DNA of 7,681 bases from positions 1 through 7,681 of the forward strand of contig CBFHZL010000120.1 in NCBI GenBank assembly GCA_965660325.1, in the 5' to 3' direction. The notes beneath the pieces are model-generated. The model did not search any database and was not told where the DNA came from. It worked only from the letters and a program-made list of their open reading frames with translations. The stretch comes from Acidiluteibacter sp965660325 (GTDB lineage: Bacteria; Bacteroidota; Bacteroidia; Flavobacteriales_E; Vicingaceae). Of this stretch, positions 5,368 to 7,681 are shown piece after piece. Each line of letters opens with the position of its first letter. The stretch's first letter is position 1. The translations under genes and the position numbers were made by a program.

Positions 5368-7681
5368 AGTACTTTTTCATAGCAATAACGTTACTACTAG
5401 CAAGTGCCTCAGGGTTCAGTCAAATTTCTACCAACGCGGGTATGGACGATATTGACTATTCTTCCCCTAGGACCTACATCATTGGTGGAGTAACCGTCTC
5501 AGGAGTAAAAAGCTTCGATAATAACGCCCTTAGAGCCATCTCAGGGTTGGAGATAGGTAAAGAAATAAAAATACCTAGCGATGATATTACCAATGCCATC
5601 ACTAACTTGTGGAAACAAGATTTATTTACCGATATAGAAATCTCAGCAACCGAAATTATTGGTGATAAAATATTCTTGGATATCTATATAGCAGAGCGCC
5701 CTCGACTATCTAAATTCCGATTTACAGGAGTTAAAAAAGGAAAGCAAGAAACACTTAGAGAAGAAATAAAGCTGGTAAGAGGAAAACTAATTACTGAGAA
5801 TTTATTGGAATCGACTCGCATAAAAGTTCAAAAATTTTACACTGACAAAGGATACCTCAATGCAACTGTGAAGCTGATTGAGGTTCCCGACACACTAATT
5901 TATAACAGCGTGATTCTAACTATTGCTGTAGACAAAGGAGAGCGTGTAAAAATTAAAGAACTAACGATAGAAGGTAATGAGGCATTAAGCGATCGAAAAA
6001 TAAAGCGTTTAATGAAGGAGACCAAGGAAAAGAAATTTTACAGCCTCTTCAAGACTTCCAAATTGGTGAAGCCAGCGTTCAAGAAAGATAAGCAAGCCAT
6101 TATTGCCAAGTACAATGCAATGGGATATCGAGACGCAAAAATAATGAGCGACTCCACCTATAAAATCGATCAAAAAAACATTGGTCTTACCATTAAACTT
6201 AAAGAGGGTAAACAGTATTACTTTGGTGATATCAAATGGGTTGGAAACACAAAGTACACCAATGAAGAATTGGATAAGATTTTAAACATCGACAAAGGGG
6301 AAGTTTTTAATCAAGAGCTAATGGATCAGCGATTATTTATGGATCCAAACGGAAGAGATATTAGTTCATTATACCTCGATCAGGGATATTTATTCTTCCA
6401 ACCTGATGTAGTAGAAACAGGCGTAAGAAACGATTCTATTGATTTTGAAATACGCTTAAGAGAAGGAAAGCAAGCTACGGTCAACAAAATTACCATCAAA
6501 GGAAACACGAAAACCAATGACCACGTAATTTTACGAGAGATTAGAACTCGCCCTGGTGAATTATTTAGCAGAGCTGACATTATACGTACCAATAGAGAAT
6601 TAGCTCAGCTAGGCTACTTTAACCAAGAAACCATTGGAGTAAACCCTATTCCGAACCAAGAAAATGGTACGGTAGATATTGAATACGTAGTTGAAGAGCG
6701 CCCTTCTGATCAAATTGAGCTTTCTGGAGGTTGGGGTGGAAATAGAGTTGTTGGTAGCCTTGGGGTTTCCTTTAATAACTTTTCTGCGCGTAACTTCTTT
6801 AAAAAAGGAGCTTGGCAACCATTGCCTGCCGGTGATGGCCAAAAATTAAGTTTAAGAGCACAATCGAATGGTCGATTCTTTCAGTCCTACAACGCTTCAT
6901 TTACTGAGCCATGGTTAGGAGGAAGAAAACCCAACTCTCTTTCTGTAAGTGTATTTCACTCAGTGCAAACAAATGGAAAGGATAAGCGAGTAAAAATAGA
7001 TGGAGTTGACGTTAAAAACCCAGAACGGCAAGGAATATATATTACTGGCGCATCTGTAGGTTTGGGTAGAAGATTAGAAGTTCCTGATGATTTCTTTACA
7101 CTATATAACGAAGTTTCTTATCAATACTACACCTTAGATAACTACAACACACAGTTTGTGTTCTCGGATGGTTTTGCCAATAATTTAAGTTTTAAAACGG
7201 TTCTATCAAGAAATTCAGTTGATGCACCGATCTATCCTAGATCAGGGTCGCAAACTTCATTTAGCTTGCAGTTTACTCCACCTTACTCTGTATTTGATGG
7301 TGATCGAGATTATGACGCTATGGCTCCTCAAGAGCGCTACAAGTATATTGAATACCATAAATGGAAGTTCAATACCTCTTGGTTTACAAGCATCTTAGGT
7401 GACTTAGTATTGAATACCAAAATGGGGTTTGGTTTCCTGGGGTTATATAATCGAGAGTTAGGACAATCTCCTTTTGAACGTTTTTACCTAGGGGGTGACG
7501 GATTAAGCAACTTTGCACTAGATGGTAGAGAAATTATTGCACTAAGAGGTTATGGAAATGGAGACCTATCACCAAACACAGGAGCTTCTGTGGTAAGTAA
7601 ATACACCATGGAATTAAGATATCCCGTATCGCTTAATCCACAAGCGACAATTTATGGCCTAGCTTTTGCAGAGGCAGGTAA
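5364..7681 (+). CDS. bamA: Outer membrane protein assembly factor BamA (3'-truncated by the window)
   Basis: BamA is the essential barrel of the BAM complex; it folds and inserts outer-membrane beta-barrel proteins. The frame is open from the ATG at 5364, which overlaps the uppS TGA by 4 bp, to the last base, giving 772 codons. A signal peptide (about 1-19, 'ASGFS' then Q) is followed by five POTRA domains at roughly 38-116, 117-197, 198-286, 287-373 and 374-449, each opening with a strand such as 'GVTVSGVKSF', 'ELTIEGNEAL', 'DIKWVGNTKY' or 'KITIKGNTKT'. 'DPNGRDISSLYLDQGYLFF' in POTRA4 is a Bacteroidota BamA trait. The barrel starts near 450 ('QIELSGGWGG'), with 'YPRSG' and the L6 motif RGY at 728-730. 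It stops at 'YGLAFAEAG'; relatives run about 840-850 residues, so some 70-80 residues with the last strands are missing. No internal break is seen. In other Bacteroidota, OmpH/Skp-like chaperone genes usually follow. Confidence 0.96.
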   Translation, partial: MKYFFIAITLLLASASGFSQISTNAGMDDIDYSSPRTYIIGGVTVSGVKSFDNNALRAISGLEIGKEIKIPSDDITNAITNLWKQDLFTDIEISATEIIGDKIFLDIYIAERPRLSKFRFTGVKKGKQETLREEIKLVRGKLITENLLESTRIKVQKFYTDKGYLNATVKLIEVPDTLIYNSVILTIAVDKGERVKIKELTIEGNEALSDRKIKRLMKETKEKKFYSLFKTSKLVKPAFKKDKQAIIAKYNAMGYRDAKIMSDSTYKIDQKNIGLTIKLKEGKQYYFGDIKWVGNTKYTNEELDKILNIDKGEVFNQELMDQRLFMDPNGRDISSLYLDQGYLFFQPDVVETGVRNDSIDFEIRLREGKQATVNKITIKGNTKTNDHVILREIRTRPGELFSRADIIRTNRELAQLGYFNQETIGVNPIPNQENGTVDIEYVVEERPSDQIELSGGWGGNRVVGSLGVSFNNFSARNFFKKGAWQPLPAGDGQKLSLRAQSNGRFFQSYNASFTEPWLGGRKPNSLSVSVFHSVQTNGKDKRVKIDGVDVKNPERQGIYITGASVGLGRRLEVPDDFFTLYNEVSYQYYTLDNYNTQFVFSDGFANNLSFKTVLSRNSVDAPIYPRSGSQTSFSLQFTPPYSVFDGDRDYDAMAPQERYKYIEYHKWKFNTSWFTSILGDLVLNTKMGFGFLGLYNRELGQSPFERFYLGGDGLSNFALDGREIIALRGYGNGDLSPNTGASVVSKYTMELRYPVSLNPQATIYGLAFAEAG

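Noticed and set aside
6380..6842. Antisense open frames on the - strand at 6380-6592 and 6609-6842
   Set aside because: They lie wholly inside bamA, which has clear POTRA and barrel motifs on the + strand, and their translations show no recognisable domain.
1..7681. Mobile element, CRISPR array, tRNA, rRNA or defence genes
   Set aside because: No transposase or integrase frame, regular repeat-spacer array or RNA-gene signature was seen, and conserved genes fill nearly the whole window.

Overview
All genes in this window lie on the + strand of an AT-rich chromosome. The organism is almost certainly a member of Bacteroidota, and Cytophagales/Cytophagia-like is my best guess. Three observations support this. 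The gene order CBS protein, NAD kinase, DUF6089 proteins, isoprenyl transferase, BamA is a familiar Bacteroidota arrangement. The BamA carries the Bacteroidota-style 'DPNGRDISSLYLDQGYLFF' stretch. Shine-Dalgarno sequences are absent, and TAnnTTTG-type promoter boxes are present. The taxon call comes from recalled family features, not from a search.

Layout: 1-513 is the 3' end of a CBS-domain protein with an ACT-like tail. 514-1947 is a small one-POTRA Omp85 (BamA/TamA superfamily) protein whose ATG directly follows the previous stop codon. 1953-2831 is NAD kinase. 2832-2917 is an 86-bp gap with an inverted repeat, a 20-bp imperfect tandem repeat and two TAnnTTTG boxes. 2918-3808 and 3863-4570 are two tandem, diverged DUF6089-type outer-membrane beta-barrel proteins. 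4571-4620 is a 50-bp gap with a weak terminator-like stem-loop. 4621-5367 is the cis-prenyltransferase UppS. 5364 to the window end is BamA, overlapping uppS by 4 bp and cut off before its last beta strands.

Functionally this is an envelope-biogenesis cluster. UppS makes the C55 lipid carrier for peptidoglycan and surface glycans. BamA inserts outer-membrane beta-barrels. The small Omp85 paralogue and the DUF6089 proteins are themselves predicted outer-membrane proteins and so probable BamA clients. NAD kinase supplies NADP(H) and is a metabolic passenger in this operon. Tight spacing (0, 5, 54, 50 and -4 bp) suggests co-transcription, with a possible internal promoter in the 86-bp gap.

I found no mobile element, CRISPR array, tRNA, rRNA or defence system. 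The least explained parts are the one-POTRA Omp85 paralogue, the duplicated DUF6089 genes and the structured 86-bp gap. None of these is strong evidence for an undescribed system.
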